Shown here piece by piece: positions 10,098 to 24,456 of a stretch of DNA of 64,000 nt; the stretch's first letter is position 1, and every line of letters starts with the position of its first letter. The position numbers and the translations under genes were made by a program. Source of the DNA: Rhynochetos jubatus (taxonomy: Eukaryota > Chordata > Aves > Eurypygiformes > Rhynochetidae). Location of the stretch: the NCBI GenBank assembly GCA_027574665.1, contig CM050655.1, forward strand, positions 3,596,001 to 3,660,000, read 5' to 3'. The notes under the pieces are model-generated. The model saw only the letters and a program-made list of their open reading frames with translations. It ran no database searches and was not told where the DNA came from.

Positions 10098-13000
10098 CAG
10101 AGACCAGCCAGCTGCATCTTGATGGAAATAAGTGAAAATTAATGGGCAAACACCTACCAAATAGTAAGTCCTTAAAAAACCCAAACAAACCCAGGGTCTA
10201 TTGAAAAGAACTCATGCCAGAAAGGTTGGATCCCTTGACGGGATAACAACCAGGGTCAAAAAAGGAATCTGTGAAATAGGTGACCATAGCCAGCAAGAGG
10301 CTGGGCAGCAAAGTGCCTTTTTGCACAGGCTTTGTTCTTTTGGGGAATGTACTGCTGGATGTTTGAAAATTCTTATAGTTGATGTGTAATGGGGTAGACA
10401 AAGAAAAAATTGTTGTAGTGACCCTGTTCATTTCTTGTATAAAAGTTCAGGCTTCCTTAGAGGTTAATAATGGATATGATATTATAGATGTGACATTTTA
10501 CATAGAAATATTTTTAGCTAAAAGAAAAACAGTATTGCTTGAAGCACATTGTTAGAAAGAAAAGAAAGTCCATCCACATTTTCGTAAGCTAAACCAGGAA
10601 CAATGAAATTAAACAAAGCAATGACCCCAAACAGTTATTTCAGAATATAGTACCTAGGGAAAGAGTTGTCCGTTTCAGCGCTCGTGTATTGTCAGCACAG
10701 GCACATTTACTTTTTTGGCAGGTGATGAATCAAAAGACCATATATTATATAATCCATTTGTGTATATTTCACATCTACATGTATAACCTCAGGTGGCAAT
10801 CAAGCTGACTCACATTTCCTACTAGTAATGTAGGAGTTTTTCCTATGACTGGATTTAGACAACCTACACTGTGCAGAAATTAAGGTTTCAAAAAGAGAAG
10901 ATAGCTGCAGTGTGACACCAGTGCTTTTCCTCAAGGACAGAACAGTCAGGTAAAGTCAGATCATCCAAAGATACTAGTGGAATCACAAACAACATGTGTA
11001 AGAAGCGACTTTCTTTTGGGCAACAGAATCAGTTTCACCGACAACCAAGGTAATGCCGGTAATGCAGTCATTCGGACATATCGTCATGGGCGCAAGACAC
11101 GTACACACACATACAGAATCTCAAGTGAACTGAATTAACCAAAACAGAATATGGAGAAGTAACCAGTTTGGGATCACATCTTTAAGAATAAAGTGAATAA
11201 ATTGGGGATTTTCATCAAAAGTAGTCAAGCCTACACAATCCTAAAGAACTAATGTATCCCCAGTATAACGTAATATGCACTTAGTCCCTCAAGTAGATCA
11301 GGTTTACGTGCTGTTTACTGCTCACTGTGACATTTAAAGGCTGTGGTTTAAAAGCTCAGAGTACCAAAGCCCCAGCGCGGGCACAAAGAGCACAGCTCAC
11401 GGTGAAACTGCCAACGGTTACCCGAGAGGCTACCTGCCTCCTGATAATGATGCTCTGGACAGGTACATCCCTCAGGCAGTATGAAACTGTCATCTTGGAA
11501 GGTGAAACTCCTGCAAGAAAAACAGAGCATTCTCATACATTGGCCTATGACTGGGGAATGCTCCTGCAGAGGAGTTTGTGAGAAGTGCAGATTTCCTTGC
11601 TAAATGTGAATAGATTTCTGCAATCTACACGAGTCAGAGACAGAAATGGAAACGAGAATTACTTTTGAACAAGAGTTTCACTGAGCCACCCACCCAGTGC
11701 TCAGCCAGAAGTATCTCAGGAAGAAAGGAAAAGCATTTATTTCCACCCAGTTCTCAGGCAGTGTTAATACACCAGGCACTAACACAGGGGGGGCTACAGC
11801 TTCTCTACACACCTCACGTACATGGTTGTACAGCCTTGGAAAACAGAGCGAGAAGGACGTTACAGACAAACCAAAGCTGTGAGTGACATAACTGAAATGT
11901 GCATTTTCTCCTTGGAAACAAACATTTTTCTGAAATACAGCCTCTCAGTTACCTCTTTCCAGAGCTTTGCAGACTAATTAAGGGGGCAACCTTAACATTT
12001 CAAGACAGTAAGCGCAATCTTGGGTGTGTAGGTGTTTGCTATTCAGACAATTTCATATGTTCCTCAAAGGGGCAGTGGGTGGGGACTGTGGGTGGTCTAT
12101 GGCACGCAAGGAGAATCTTTGCTCCCAGTTCAAAATCTGTCTGGGCAACCTTTGCCCAGGAGTAGACACACTTCCTTGGGAGCCACAGAGAGAAAAAGTC
12201 CTGTGGGATTTCCAAGGATTCAGCAGCCCTTTTCCAGACATACAGCAGCTTGTTTAGCTGGTGGCAGCAGCAGAGGGAACAGCTGTGCTGTGCTCCACTT
12301 CTCCAGTTGCCCTTCACAAGCTGTTGTAGGCACCCCATGCTGATAATATAGACAATTATGGGCTGGTTTTGTTGCTTTTTTAACATGGAGAAAAAGGAAG
12401 GGTTCCCCTGAGGATACCTGACATGCAGAAAGTTTTCTTTTTCAAGTACCTCAGTTATAATACATTTTTAAAGTTCAACCCATAACACGTGAGACTGTCT
12501 GTACAGAAAAACAAGACTCGGATTTTAATATATTCCCCAAAGAAAAGAAAGAAAGAGAGCTAATTCCAGGGATAAACAACAAGAGAGAGATTCAAAAGCA
12601 ATTAAGGAGGCAAGCAGTGGTGCTACCTTTGAGACATCCAAAGAACCAAAGAGAACCTCTGGGAGGTAGGTAGTAATAGTAGTAACAGCCTTAGGCTATT
12701 ACTCCCAGAGAGAAGGACAGATTCACCTCTCTGATGAGAGTAAGTGGACATACATCTTACTTGGAAAGCTGGGAAAGTGTGTGCAGCTTTATCTATTCCC
12801 TCCTGATTTTATAACCTGGTGCAAGGAAGAATGTTCCGCAGTTTTGTTCGGAATGTTCTTCTCTGAACTTCAACTCTCACAAAATGCAGATCAAGGAATG
12901 TGTTATGCTTAGCCACAGGGACAATTCAAATAATGTGAAACAATGTGAACTGTTTAAAACATTATTAATCGATAGTCCTTATTGCAAAACTCATGAAAAT

Positions 13001-13728
13001 ACATGACACTGGCAGTTCTTGGAGCTGCATTACCACAGACAAAACCTCTGCCTGTTTTGCAAAGGTATTCAGAGAAAGCTAATAAAATAGTAAAGTCTCT
13101 GATTCTTTTCTTATCTTTTCTCTGTGGCTGGAGGAAAAAGGAAAATAAATCTGAATAATACCAAGTTAAAAATGAGGATTAAAAAAGGAGCAGCACTGCT
13201 ATGCAATTGTTAGAAAAAGAAAAGGATTTTGGTGAAGCATATTTCATGCACCGAGTTCTTTTGTGAAATGTATTTTTCTACGTACCAGGAAGACAGCACA
13301 CTCGACTCCATAGTACTTGATCCCACTTGTCCCAGATATCACGAAGTGGTGTCCAGTACTAGAATTTTGAATAGTAAGGAAAAGGGACTTTTCTCTCTAT
13401 TCACATTCAGACTTTAATAGTAATAGAAATTCTCTTTCCTTGCTGAAATATCAAAAAGATATAAAATGCAGTGCAGAGATTTTTTTTGGTGCCTAATCAG
13501 GGGTTATCTGCTTCTTTTTGTGAGTTCTCTGGAGGGGCTGTAGAATCACACATACGATAAATGCAAGCATGAGGCAATGCAATAATAAGTAAGAAAACCC
13601 AACAACAACAGAAAAAGAAAATAGTCCATCAGAAGACCTAAAAATCCTGACATTACTGACTATGGTACTGCTGTAATTGAAATTTGGTGGAGGTGGTCTT
13701 AACAACTGGAATGCTGAAGTCAGTGGCT

Positions 13729-13783
13729 AATTCAGAACTACCAAAGAACCGTTCAGAAACATTCAGAACTACCACCAAAGAAA
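13729..13783. repeat. Imperfect tandem duplication
   Basis: attcagaactaccaaagaa at 13729-13747 reappears near 13761-13782 with an extra acc inserted. The unit is about 33 bases. This is a local slippage-type duplication with no sign of function. Confidence 0.6.
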
Positions 13784-16700
13784 CAGTCACTTAAAGTAGA
13801 ATTAATATTTGTCTCCCAGACAGAGGGTCACGGGCAGTAATGCTTGCTGAGAAAGCAATGTGTAAAACATATGCAGGTAGGAGAGGTCAGCGGGCCAGGT
13901 CATCGGCACAGCGAAGCAGCTCGTTCAAAGCGATGTTTAGTCTGAGACCCTGAGAGGTGAAGTGATGGCAAACAAAAGCTTTGGAATAAAAATGAATTCT
14001 AAGGCAGCCTCCTGAGTATGTACAAGTGACATCAATCTGTCGGGGCTGGATGGCAAGGGCTTGCAAAGTCCTCTTCAAGCTCAGTGGATGGCTGGAGCTG
14101 TGTACTAATGGGGATCAGGGAAAGCTTGGGGTTTTTGCCAGGAAATGGAGAAAAGAGAAATATGCAGATCCTGAAGGAAGGTGGACAACACAGGAATGTC
14201 TGCCTGGAAAGCCTCCTCTGGCAGGGCAGCAACTGCTGTAAGATTACATAGGGATACAGCAGGCACAGGAAGCGCTCTCTAGAACCAAAATACCTGCATA
14301 TCTGACATACAAGCTGTAAAAGACATTTCTCCTAGATTCCTTTAAAGCAGAGATCTAGAGTTTCAAAGGGTCTAATACCATCCCACCACCCCAAGTCTGC
14401 TGATCAGTAAAGGAAACTACCAACTGTTTCTTGTGATTTGCAAGGGCATTTCAAAAATAGGATCCTCACAAGAAAAGCTGGTGCCAGAAGGGTAAGAGTG
14501 ACCTGACAGACAACAGGTAAGAGTCAGGTTTTGCTGAAAACAGAGGCAGCGGAACAGACCCATGAGGCAGCTGGAATCAAGCAAGCCTGAAGCCAAAAGG
14601 CCATGGATATCACATCACTGGCCCTACTGCTGTAAACAAAGATGAGGTCAAGCACCAAGCCAAAATGTATGCCATCGGAGAAGTCTTTCAAGTTGTTTGA
14701 TAAAAAGAGGATCGAACAGCTGGAAGTCAAAATTAGGCAAGATGAATCACGAATTGATATGCAGTTAGGTAGCAAAGAGAAAAAGGGAACACTGTAACAG
14801 TTTGTGAAGAAAAATGTGAGAATTAGCACTGTTTGGAGCCTGTTAAAACAAACAAAACAAAAAACCACACCAAAACCCAAACAGGAGTGGGATGGGATCT
14901 GATTGCCTAAACACAGGCAGCAAACATGGATTTTGATGCCCTGGAGTATTCCTCACCTGACAGCCATCTGCCACTCAAGAAGAAATCGGTTTTCCATAGG
15001 TCCTGACTTGTACCTGCAAGTCGCACACTGATGTCTCATACCCTGGGGCATCTCATGCCCTGGAAGTCTGCCTAAAAGAAAGTCTGACTTCGGGGAGAAA
15101 ATGTCTGCCTGTGGTTCATGATGACTGATCTTTCAAACTGACAACTTACAAAGCTATAAACCCTTTTTGTCTCTCCTTTCACAGGCCTTGGAGAAGGCAG
15201 ACATTTCTCTGTTATTCTCAACACATCCTGAGCACCTTAGGGATTGAGCATCTCACTTAAGTGAGCCAGGAAGCCTTTTCTCTTCCACACTATGTAAAAT
15301 CTATTTTTTGTGCCCTCCTCTGTAGCATTTAAGTTCAGCAGTGGAAGAACTGCATGATATGGATCACAGCCCTGTGACATTACGAAAATCCTTGCTCATA
15401 GCTGCCAGACGGCCTCAGCTGACTCACGCACAACGTCTCTCCGATGAGTAGATCTGGAGGTAGGAATTTTCTTTCAGTTCTGCACTGGGTGAAAAACACA
15501 CTGAGGTTTTTTGCTTTCTCTTTGTACAATGAGAAGTAATTTACCTGCTGAACGGATCTGGTATATCTTGCCACATCAAATCCTTGCCAGTGTAAGGACC
15601 CTCAGGCACTTGTAGCGCTACTGCGTTTTGCTCATGAGAGTTTCTAACTTGAGGAATGAATTTTTCTTTTTTTCTTCACTTTTTTCTTTTTTTATAAAAA
15701 AGTTAAAAGTTTTTGTGCCTGTTCCAGAACACACAGGTATAATGTGATCTGTGATAGCCAAGAAGGCAGACTAGACCCCCAGCTACAGTTCTGTGAAGTA
15801 TCAAGCAGTTTCAAACCTTTATTACCAAGCCATTGTGGGGACAGATCCACAGCATTCATTTTTTTATCTATCTGGAGAACAGTAATATTTTAAAGAGACA
15901 GAGGGTGGAGATGATAGTAAAAATCTAGATTATAGAACGCAATTTTTCAGGGTGCCAAAAGTTCCCACTCTTTCTCTCTTCTGTAAATTAATGCTCATCT
16001 TCATAGACAGAAAAAAAACCCCAAGCCCTAAAAAGCTCTGGGCTATAGTTTTGCCATTATGCTAATATAATGTCCACTTCTCCAGTAATTAGACTACACA
16101 CAGACCTCAGCATTAACAGAAGCTTGCCATTACGGTCAGAAATTATCTGGGAGAAGTGAATCTGGAATATTTCAAAACATCTAAAGAAGTGATCAGACAC
16201 CTGAAGCTGCTCCATACAATGCATCAAATTTACTTGGAAAAGACGAAATGCCTCATGCCAGGAAGTGTGTTTGCTGTGTGATAGGTTCCTCACCGATTGA
16301 ACACAACCCTAACAAACCCAGTTCCATCCTTCCCTTCTTAAACTCTGATTTCTTCACTAGTTTTCAGAGTTTTTATTTTGATAAATTTTACTGTGCTCTG
16401 AATTTATGACAGAAGAGAGCAGACTTTGTACAGATTTTCTTTAGTAGTTATAGTTTAGAGAAATGTTACATTAATAGAAATTGACACTGAGCGTGGAAAA
16501 GAATGACCAATAATTATCCCAACTATTCTCACTTATCTTCAGCTGAAAGCTCTCTGACATGTGCTGGTATGATTAGATCCCAACCCAATTATTTAACCTG
16601 TGAATTTTTTCAAATTAAAAAAAGTAAAATTAAGTGTGCATAATTACTTAGGAATTGGGATTAATACACATCATTGATTTTCTGCACTTTGCCGTTTAAG

Positions 16701-19700
16701 GTATTGTTTATGTCTTAAAAAGTTTAAAACAAAATTCTGTGTACCAAAATGACATGCAAATCCTGCGTTAGGATTTCATTTCTAAGCCACTCAAAAAGAA
16801 AAGACTAAATTATTATAATTCTACTCCTGCCAACAGCTTCAAAAAATGTAATACAAAAGCATTTCCAGGCAACCGACCTGGTGTCCCAGGATCACCGTCC
16901 CTCACAGAAGACAAGGAGCTCAACACATTGATAGAAAATACGCTTTCACTAACAACAATCACAGAATTATGGACATTTTCTACTACTCCAGCAACACATT
17001 AATCACAGGTTCCAGCCCTAAATTTCTTGGTAGTCTACAAGATGAAAGACAAGCACTGTTAATGCTGTTAGGCATGTTGTTATCTACGTGACTTTCCATC
17101 AGAAGTGGTGGAAATGAGGAAAGTTACAAGGAAAGGAGTAGTTGGAGAAGCAAATCAAGGAAGGAAAATGCATCTCAGACATATCAGTGACTCACAGGTA
17201 GTGAGTGAAGAGAATTCATACGGGATAATTTACGGAAGGACACAAAAATTGGTTGACAGCTCTATTTAGGTTGGTTTTTCCCTATACACAAGGACTGACA
17301 TGGAAAAAAGTAAAAATATATTTATGAATGAGATGGCTGAGGAACAGTAAATCCTGTGAACAAAGGGGAACCTCCAGTGAAAAGTGGGCTTTACAAAGAG
17401 ATCATCTTAGTAAAGGAAAATTGCTCTTACAGCTCTAAGTGTATGTCTTGGGAATGAAGAAGACAAAAGCTAATGTAGGGGTTGGTGTCAAGATGATATT
17501 TATATGGTAGGAAATAGAATGTAATAAAGAATCCTACAGAAGTTAAAGCATGAAAAATTGAGAACCTGGCTGAGTTTTGATGAGAGAAGAAAGTTCAATT
17601 CCAGCACAATAGTACTACCACATTCTCCTATGTACATAATTAAGTGAAAAGAAAGGTGAAAAATACTAACTGCACTGGAAGCAAGAGTGACTGGAAAGGT
17701 AGGTGAGTGTCATTTACAGTAGCAGGTACTCAGACATCAAAGCATCTCCAGGAATTTTTTGCTGGGTTAATGGCATACTTTTCAGACACTGAGGATCATT
17801 TAGATTAGGATAATTTTCCTAGCTCCATTTGCAGCAGCAGAGCAACTGAGATTTCTTTACCTCTAACTTATCGTCCTCTCTCAAGCATTTATGCTGCCCT
17901 TTAGTTGGCCCTTGTGCTTCACTTCCCTTCAATGACTTCTATGCAATCCAGTCAGAATGCTACCATCACAATCTCCTGTCAGGAAGAAGGCACATCAGCT
18001 TCCAAGGCCATTAAAATTACACAAATTCTCCTAAACTGCAAGTTGTCAATTTTGCCTTCATTTCAGATTCCCCAGCGTCCTCCTGGGTACTGCGAAAGTC
18101 CTGCAAAGGGTTCCCCAGACGAGCCACATTCTGAAACAGTCCGTTCAGCAGTATGAGTGGGAATTAAGAGATTTACAACAGTCATAAAGACAACCTTAAA
18201 AGGCCATTTTACATGTGAACCGTGACAGTTCAGAAAGACTTGTTATATCTACGGTGCTGCTTCCAGGAAAAAAATAAATAATCTCATTTGTGGATGAAAG
18301 AGTAGATGGCAAGTACAAAAGCATAAAGAATCACAAGAAGAAAAGTGTCCACTGAATTGGGTAAATGCAGGGTTTGTGGCCTAAACAACTGCTGAGGCAT
18401 CATGGACAAACTGAACAATCTCTGGTTGGAAACAGATGTGTTTGATTAAAAAAAAATCAATGCTGTAAAATGCCTTGAAAATGTATTGATTGTTTGCAGA
18501 AAACATCAAACAATATGACCAAAATCCTCCATTCTCCTTAAGATTTCATAGTAACATATACGCTCTCTGCTTTGGCAAGCAAAAATAGATGTAACACTTT
18601 CTTTTGCAATCCACATGAATTTATCTCTGTGCTCACACTTAGTCTGAAAGAATGCCACCACTGTAAAAATAGAGCAAAATATCAAGGGAGTTGAATTTTT
18701 TAAGGAGGACCTTTATTCTGTGGACAATAAATATTGAGACTGAACAGGATATGAAGTTTTTTTCATAGGCTTAGGAAATTGTTTTATCTAGCTTTATGTC
18801 TGCCAGCTCTGCAGGCACGTTGTACTGTAAGACAGATGAAAAAACCCACAGTGCTTGCTCGTTGGTTTACCCATCATTTCAGCAAGCTAAAGGACAACTG
18901 AATGGCTAGAAAAGTAATGCTAAGTTAAATTAATTGTGGCTTCCAAAAGCAATTCTAATAAATGATGCAGACATGTGACAACTACTACATAATTATCTTT
19001 CTTCCTTTCAGTACCGGATGACTAATATTTATTTCTTTCAATATGTTTAGTTATGAAGCAAAGGAAAAGGATGGGGAAGACGGTTGCTCTTTGACTTGAG
19101 CTAGTTAGCTGCAAAACAATTCATTTGTCCTGGATTTGGTCTCCCACGTGAACACTGAATGTAACACACAATTGTCTCTAGCAATGAGACACACCTTTAC
19201 CTCTCGCAAGTCGCATAAGATCTGACGATCAACATTCTCCCTCCTTTTCAATTTGATCCTACTTCTGTGATCACAGAAACGAGTTGCAAAGTTTACAGAA
19301 ATACAGTATTTCCAATGCCTGTGGGAGAAGAGCTCTGACTTTTCTGACATCTAAGGTGTAAGTAGCATCATTTTCCCATTCTGTCCAGTACTCCTAATGA
19401 AAAATAACCTTTCAAAGGCACACAAGGATCACCACAGGACTCCTACACATCAGTGCTGTGGCTAGTGGCCAGAGGAGTCTCTACCACCCAGTAACATTCA
19501 AAACTAGCTAACATCCATTGGTGTTGGTTGTTATGCAGCAAGGAGTGATACTGTGATACAATATGTACAAAATGATATTATGGCACAAACTTATGTAAAC
19601 ACATCAAGTATTACAATAGGATAAGAACTAATTAGAAGTTGGGGGAATTCCCAGGGCTCACCTCAATAGCAGGGGCAATGCCACAAGGGCTATCTACTAG

Positions 19701-20437
19701 GAGATGGTGATCCATCTAGGTGGGACACCTTCATGATGTGAGGTATCAGGCAGTGAAACGCTGAATTACTATCACTGAAGAATATTATTTTGTATATTAG
19801 CCAATTACAGAAATACTTAAATCTCATCACCTTCCAGAAACTCTTATAAACCTAGTTAATATTTATCTATAGAAATTTTAGGGGAATATTTCAGATGACA
19901 ATGGATGTTGGAAGAAAAGGATAAACAAGTCCAGTGGGATCTCTGAACACAGCAATTAGAAGCTGTCAGGTTGATTAGGGAGAGATCAGAGAGGGATTTG
20001 TTTGCCTAGATACAAGTTTTTTCTTCTTTGTTCTCTGTAACCAAGCTATGGGGAGCGGAACGCATGGGACTCTGAAGACATTCAGAGTTGGGATATGTTA
20101 CACACTTTAACTCACCCTCGCACAGAAGGCACAACCGGTTCCCTCTTCTTCACACTTCTGCTGTCCCATACCAATACGCTACTAAGCAGCCCCAACTCTT
20201 CAGCAGTAGATGTGGCAGCAGCACTCCCAATAGGTCTTTGGTGAAGCTGGAAAAATGTAGCTGAAAACATGTCTTCCTATGCTCCTTCACCTGAAATAAT
20301 CTGAATCTATGTCTACGACTTTCATTGCGAGTTGTGGACTAGCAAACTAGAGTGAATCCCTGGGGTAGAGGATGTTTGTCTCGCTGTCGTCCCATTAGAC
20401 TAATCCTTTTAAGTATTTTACAAATATTTTAAAAACT

Positions 20438-20471
20438 AAAGCAATCGATTGGCATTGCTTTGTAAAGCAAT
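20438..20471. repeat. Three inverted copies of aaagcaat
   Basis: aaagcaat at 20438-20445, its reverse complement attgcttt at 20454-20461 and aaagcaat again at 20464-20471. Alternative hairpins are possible with 8-bp stems and loops of 8 or 2 bases. No function is assigned. Confidence 0.8.
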
Positions 20472-20840
20472 CAGAAAAGGCATGAAGGCATGTTTTTCTT
20501 GCGGTTTGGTAAAACTACAAAGCTGGGAAGAGAATAATTACTAATAAAGCTCCAAATCTAATCTCTTGTGGTCACAGCCATTTCAGTAAACACAGGTTTA
20601 TCTTACATCATCCATCTATCCACAGGCAACTACAGTTCTTTCTGTACACACCCTAGGACCCAACCTTTAGAGGGTATAGTTTATACAGCCATTACATTTT
20701 TTTAAAGAAATGTAATGTTTACTCTTCAAGTAGCATAACAAACTGTCGGAACTGTTTGGTATTATCTGTAAAAAGAAACGTTAGTTGTTTTGCTCCTTTT
20801 AACCAATTGATTAAAAGATTAATGTTCTTAATAGCACTTT

Positions 20841-20860
20841 CTTGCTGAATCTTGCTGAAT
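20841..20860. repeat. Tandem 10-bp duplication cttgctgaat
   Basis: Two exact head-to-tail copies of cttgctgaat, followed by a small hairpin (aaaaaatag at 20865-20873, ctatttttt at 20880-20888). Probably replication slippage. Confidence 0.9.
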
Positions 20861-23800
20861 TAGAAAAAAATAGTTTAAGCTATTTTTTGTAATATCAAGA
20901 CAATTGGTTGCCATGCCTTTGCATTTTCAAGCTTCCAATTTCAGTTTCCTACTTAAAAAAAAAAAGTGCAAGAGAGAAAGTGAGAGAGCAGGTAAAGACT
21001 TTAGAGCCTGGCTGTGCTGCAAAATTGAGGAGTTCTCCATATTCTCCAAAAGGGAACTGAAATTTGTGTTTGTCAGTCAGTGAAATCCATAGCAGTCAAA
21101 AAAAGTGGAGGAAATTCACTTATTCTGATAGAAGAAGAGCCAGTTTGTACAGACAGACAAAGCGTGGAGACGATTTTTAAAGTTAGGTTCTGTACAGACC
21201 TGTCAGCACATCAGGTTTTGATTCAACAAAGCAGTGATGCTTGGGCTTCGTTTCGAAACGACGACTAGACTCATTTCAATCTGTAAGTTACAGCCCAGTT
21301 GAAAGGTTTTTAGGCAAATAAGTTGCTGTTAATTACGTGCACACTTTGAGGTACAAAAACTACTGGGTGCTCAGAAAGATGTAATTGTGGCCGGGAATTA
21401 CAGCACAGGCTTACCTCCTGGGGAAATGGGGATTCCAACTGCAGCAGCAGTCACTTGTGTGACTGGTTAGGCCGTACTCTGCAAGCCCAAAGATGCCTCG
21501 AAGTAAACAACACAGAGATTCAGGACCTGAGCTTGCTTCGTGTGTCAAGGAAAAGTTCATGGGCAGACTACCTTGGGGACAGTTAATGGCTGTGTCTGAG
21601 AGACAAGGTTATTAACTATTCCACTTTATTCCATCAAGTGTGTTCACATACTAAAAATAAATCCCATAGATGCCTTTTACAGGTTGCAACATAAAAACCT
21701 GATAGTTAAGGAGTTTCTCTTTCAAGTGACAGTTCAGATAATTATTCTTTTCAAAATTTGAGAAGTCATTTACATCCTGGATTGAAATAACTTTTAACAT
21801 GTTGCATTTAGAACAATCCCTTCACTATAATATAATATAATCTGCATTTTCTTTATTCAGTACACAGGGTGACTTTGACGGATTTCCCCAAACCCTTGCT
21901 CTCACACAAATAACCATGAGATACAGAGCCATTTTGTAAAAGCCTCATAGTCTGCACAGAAGAAAAATAATAAAAGTAATAAATATATGTATACTTATGC
22001 TGTGGTTTTAATACAGATCATATTAAATATCAATAGATTCCACATTTGTAAATGTAACAGGAAAGCTACATTAAACCTGCAAACTGGAAACACAGGACCT
22101 CAGCTGCAGCAAACCTTTCAGAAAATGGAAATGACTTTCGGGAGACAGACGTAGCAGAGATCTAGACCTCTTTCTGTGCCTCTCTGCTGGAAAGAAGAGA
22201 TACTATATCTAAAAAAAAAGGAAACATTGGAAATATTTTTTAAAAAAAAAAAAATAATCCTTCATGGGGAAATTGTTTTTCTCTCAGTGAAAACCACAAA
22301 CTGTTCCGAGCACCAGTGATCATATAAGCCTGTCAATGGATAAACTCTCATCTCAGCCAGGATGATGAATTCCTGTCTGTCTCATCTTTCCGCTGCTTAT
22401 CGGTAAACAGTGTGAAATTCCAACCACTGAATGCCCAGGCAGAAGGACCAGGGCAGCTCTTCAGAGCCCTGCGGAGCCCTCACCCCGGTGCCCACCGGCA
22501 TGTCTCCACCAAAGGTTACAGCCTTGACTATCGATGATCTCTCCATCCTCATCCTGTCTCCAGTCTTACTGTGTTCCTTGAGGAAACGGATTTGTAGTGG
22601 CAGTGAAAGAGCAAAAAGTCCTTTCACACAAGTTTCCTTCCTTTTTTTAGTAGTATAAGCTGAGCCATTGCTACCTCAAGACTTAATTAAAACATCACTT
22701 TGCAAGAGGCTACTTCGTTGAAAGTTTAAGATAGAATCATACCACCATTATTTCATAAAGCTAAAAGAATGAGAGTGCAGAGCAGTGCCTGGGAAAAGAG
22801 GGAGTCTGTTGACAAAGCAGCGAGGAGTAAGAGCAAAGGGGAGTGTAAAATACATGAAGGTTATAAAAAATGAAAAGGGAATTTAACAGTACTGTATGAC
22901 AGAGAGTCTACGTTTATTCATGTATTATTTAAGCTTGTCACGCCCCTTATAAGGAAAAACTGATATAGAGATATCTTTCAGAGTCCTCACGGCAGGAAAC
23001 AACAATGACAAACAACTAAACCCCTGTCCTGCTCCCTGTCCCACCAGCAATATGGTGTAGACCAGCACCTGCCAAGCAACAAAAGTCAGTTTGGTTTAAC
23101 GAAAAGTAAAACAAAACAGAGACAACATCTGCAGGGAATACAAAACAGGCATAGCTCAAACAGCCTGCTATACAGCACCACAACCTTGGGAATTAACATC
23201 CTGGAGAAAACACTGTAAAACACCCTGCAGAGGAGGTGTTCTGGCGCTGACTGTATATCTCCATCTACACCTCGACTAGGAAAGCAGGAGTTGACTGCAG
23301 GGCCCTAACTTCCCGCAACTATTCAGTCTAACATTCTGGAATCCTGCTGCCAGCGTGATTAGCTTCCTCCAGCCCAAGAGACAGAGCAAGTGAAAGTAGA
23401 TGGAGTGATTCGCTGAGGAGCCAAGAAAATCAAGTACTTTGCATATTTTGTTTCATCGAATCCAATCCCACTTGAAAAAATAAGTGACCAATCACTCTGG
23501 GAGAAGACTTGGTCGAAGTTCAGCACACACTGTGGGTGAAACAAAAAGCTTGAGGAGAGGTTGTCTTGGCAACATTATCTGATGCATATTTAAAAAAAAA
23601 ACCACTCTCCAAAGCTAAGTTAAAGGGGATGGCAGAGATAGGAAAAAAAAAAAAAAACAACAAAAACCTGCAGGCATTCATAACATCTTCACAGCAGAAA
23701 GCACTGCCTTCTGTCAGCTGCCTGAATTATTTTGGGACTGTTTGGTAAGGTTTCCTCTACTCACTGTAAAACATTCTTTTTATAGCAGCTTTTAAGACAA

Positions 23801-24456
23801 ACAAGTAAGCTTTCAGTATAGAAAAACACAGCATGAACTCTTCCAAGTTACTCATCATGTAAACCAGCAGGATGCCTCAATATCTAAAGTACCACCTTTT
23901 TTTTAACTATTAACACACCAGCAGACAGTGATAACCTTGCAGCATAGCCATGTTGTCATTACCAATGTGAACATGTATGCACTTTGCAAAACCTAGAGAC
24001 AGGTAAAGAGTTTTCTTTTCTTTTTTTTTTTTTTTAAGCTGCTCTCTGTATAGTTGGGGATTTTAAGTGCTTTAAGTGACATGTCATTTCCTCTGCAAGG
24101 AATCTCATTGGACCTGGGTCTGATGAGATGGGCAGGATATCCCATGACATCCCAACAGCCATTTGTTGGGACGTGAGCATGCACAGAATGGCAATGCCAG
24201 AGTGCTACATGCTGGATCTTGCCATGTATCTGGGCAGTCTATCCAGGTACTTCCTTCCAACAGTCATCTCTTGGGTCAGAAATTCCAATTATTAATCACG
24301 TTTAGTAAATTGCTTTGTTGCTAAAATGCTCTGCCTCTACTTTCATCAGAATTCTCCTTGTTCTAACTTAGACAAATATAGAAAATGCCTGATGTTGCAT
24401 ATTGTTACTCTACATACTTCTGTCAGGATTATGAGAGTGTATCTAAGCTGGAATAT

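Larger units (their letters stand above)
9153..16400. other. Unique non-coding DNA with poly-A tracts
   Basis: No gene or interspersed repeat was recognised. Adenine runs lie at 9524-9535 and 10082-10097 (16 A), and a C-run/A-run alternation at 9548-9571. T-rich sequence occurs at 15659-15693. The 12000-12390 stretch is GC-richer and open on both strands without any recognisable protein. An imperfect duplication of attcagaactacc is at 13729-13783. Confidence 0.55.
16401..24456. other. Unique AT-rich non-coding DNA
   Basis: No gene or interspersed repeat was recognised. It includes very AT-rich DNA with several TAAT cores at 16580-16750, inverted aaagcaat/attgcttt copies at 20438-20471, a tandem cttgctgaat pair at 20841-20860, A-tracts at 22242-22254 and 23643-23657, and a T-tract at 24021-24035. 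A mildly GC-rich island at 22430-22520 has only a few CpGs and is not a CpG-island promoter. Confidence 0.55.

Noticed and set aside
12032-12386. Overlapping open frames of 103 (plus) and 115 (minus) codons in a GC-richer patch
   Set aside because: Openness on both strands reflects locally low stop-codon density. Neither product resembles a known protein, and no splice or promoter signals surround it.
20865-20888. Terminator-like hairpin (9-bp stem followed by T-run)
   Set aside because: It resembles a bacterial intrinsic terminator, but the genome is a bird and the structure is an A/T-rich coincidence.
22430-22520. Possible CpG-island promoter
   Set aside because: Only a handful of CpGs over less than 100 bases; it does not approach island length or density.
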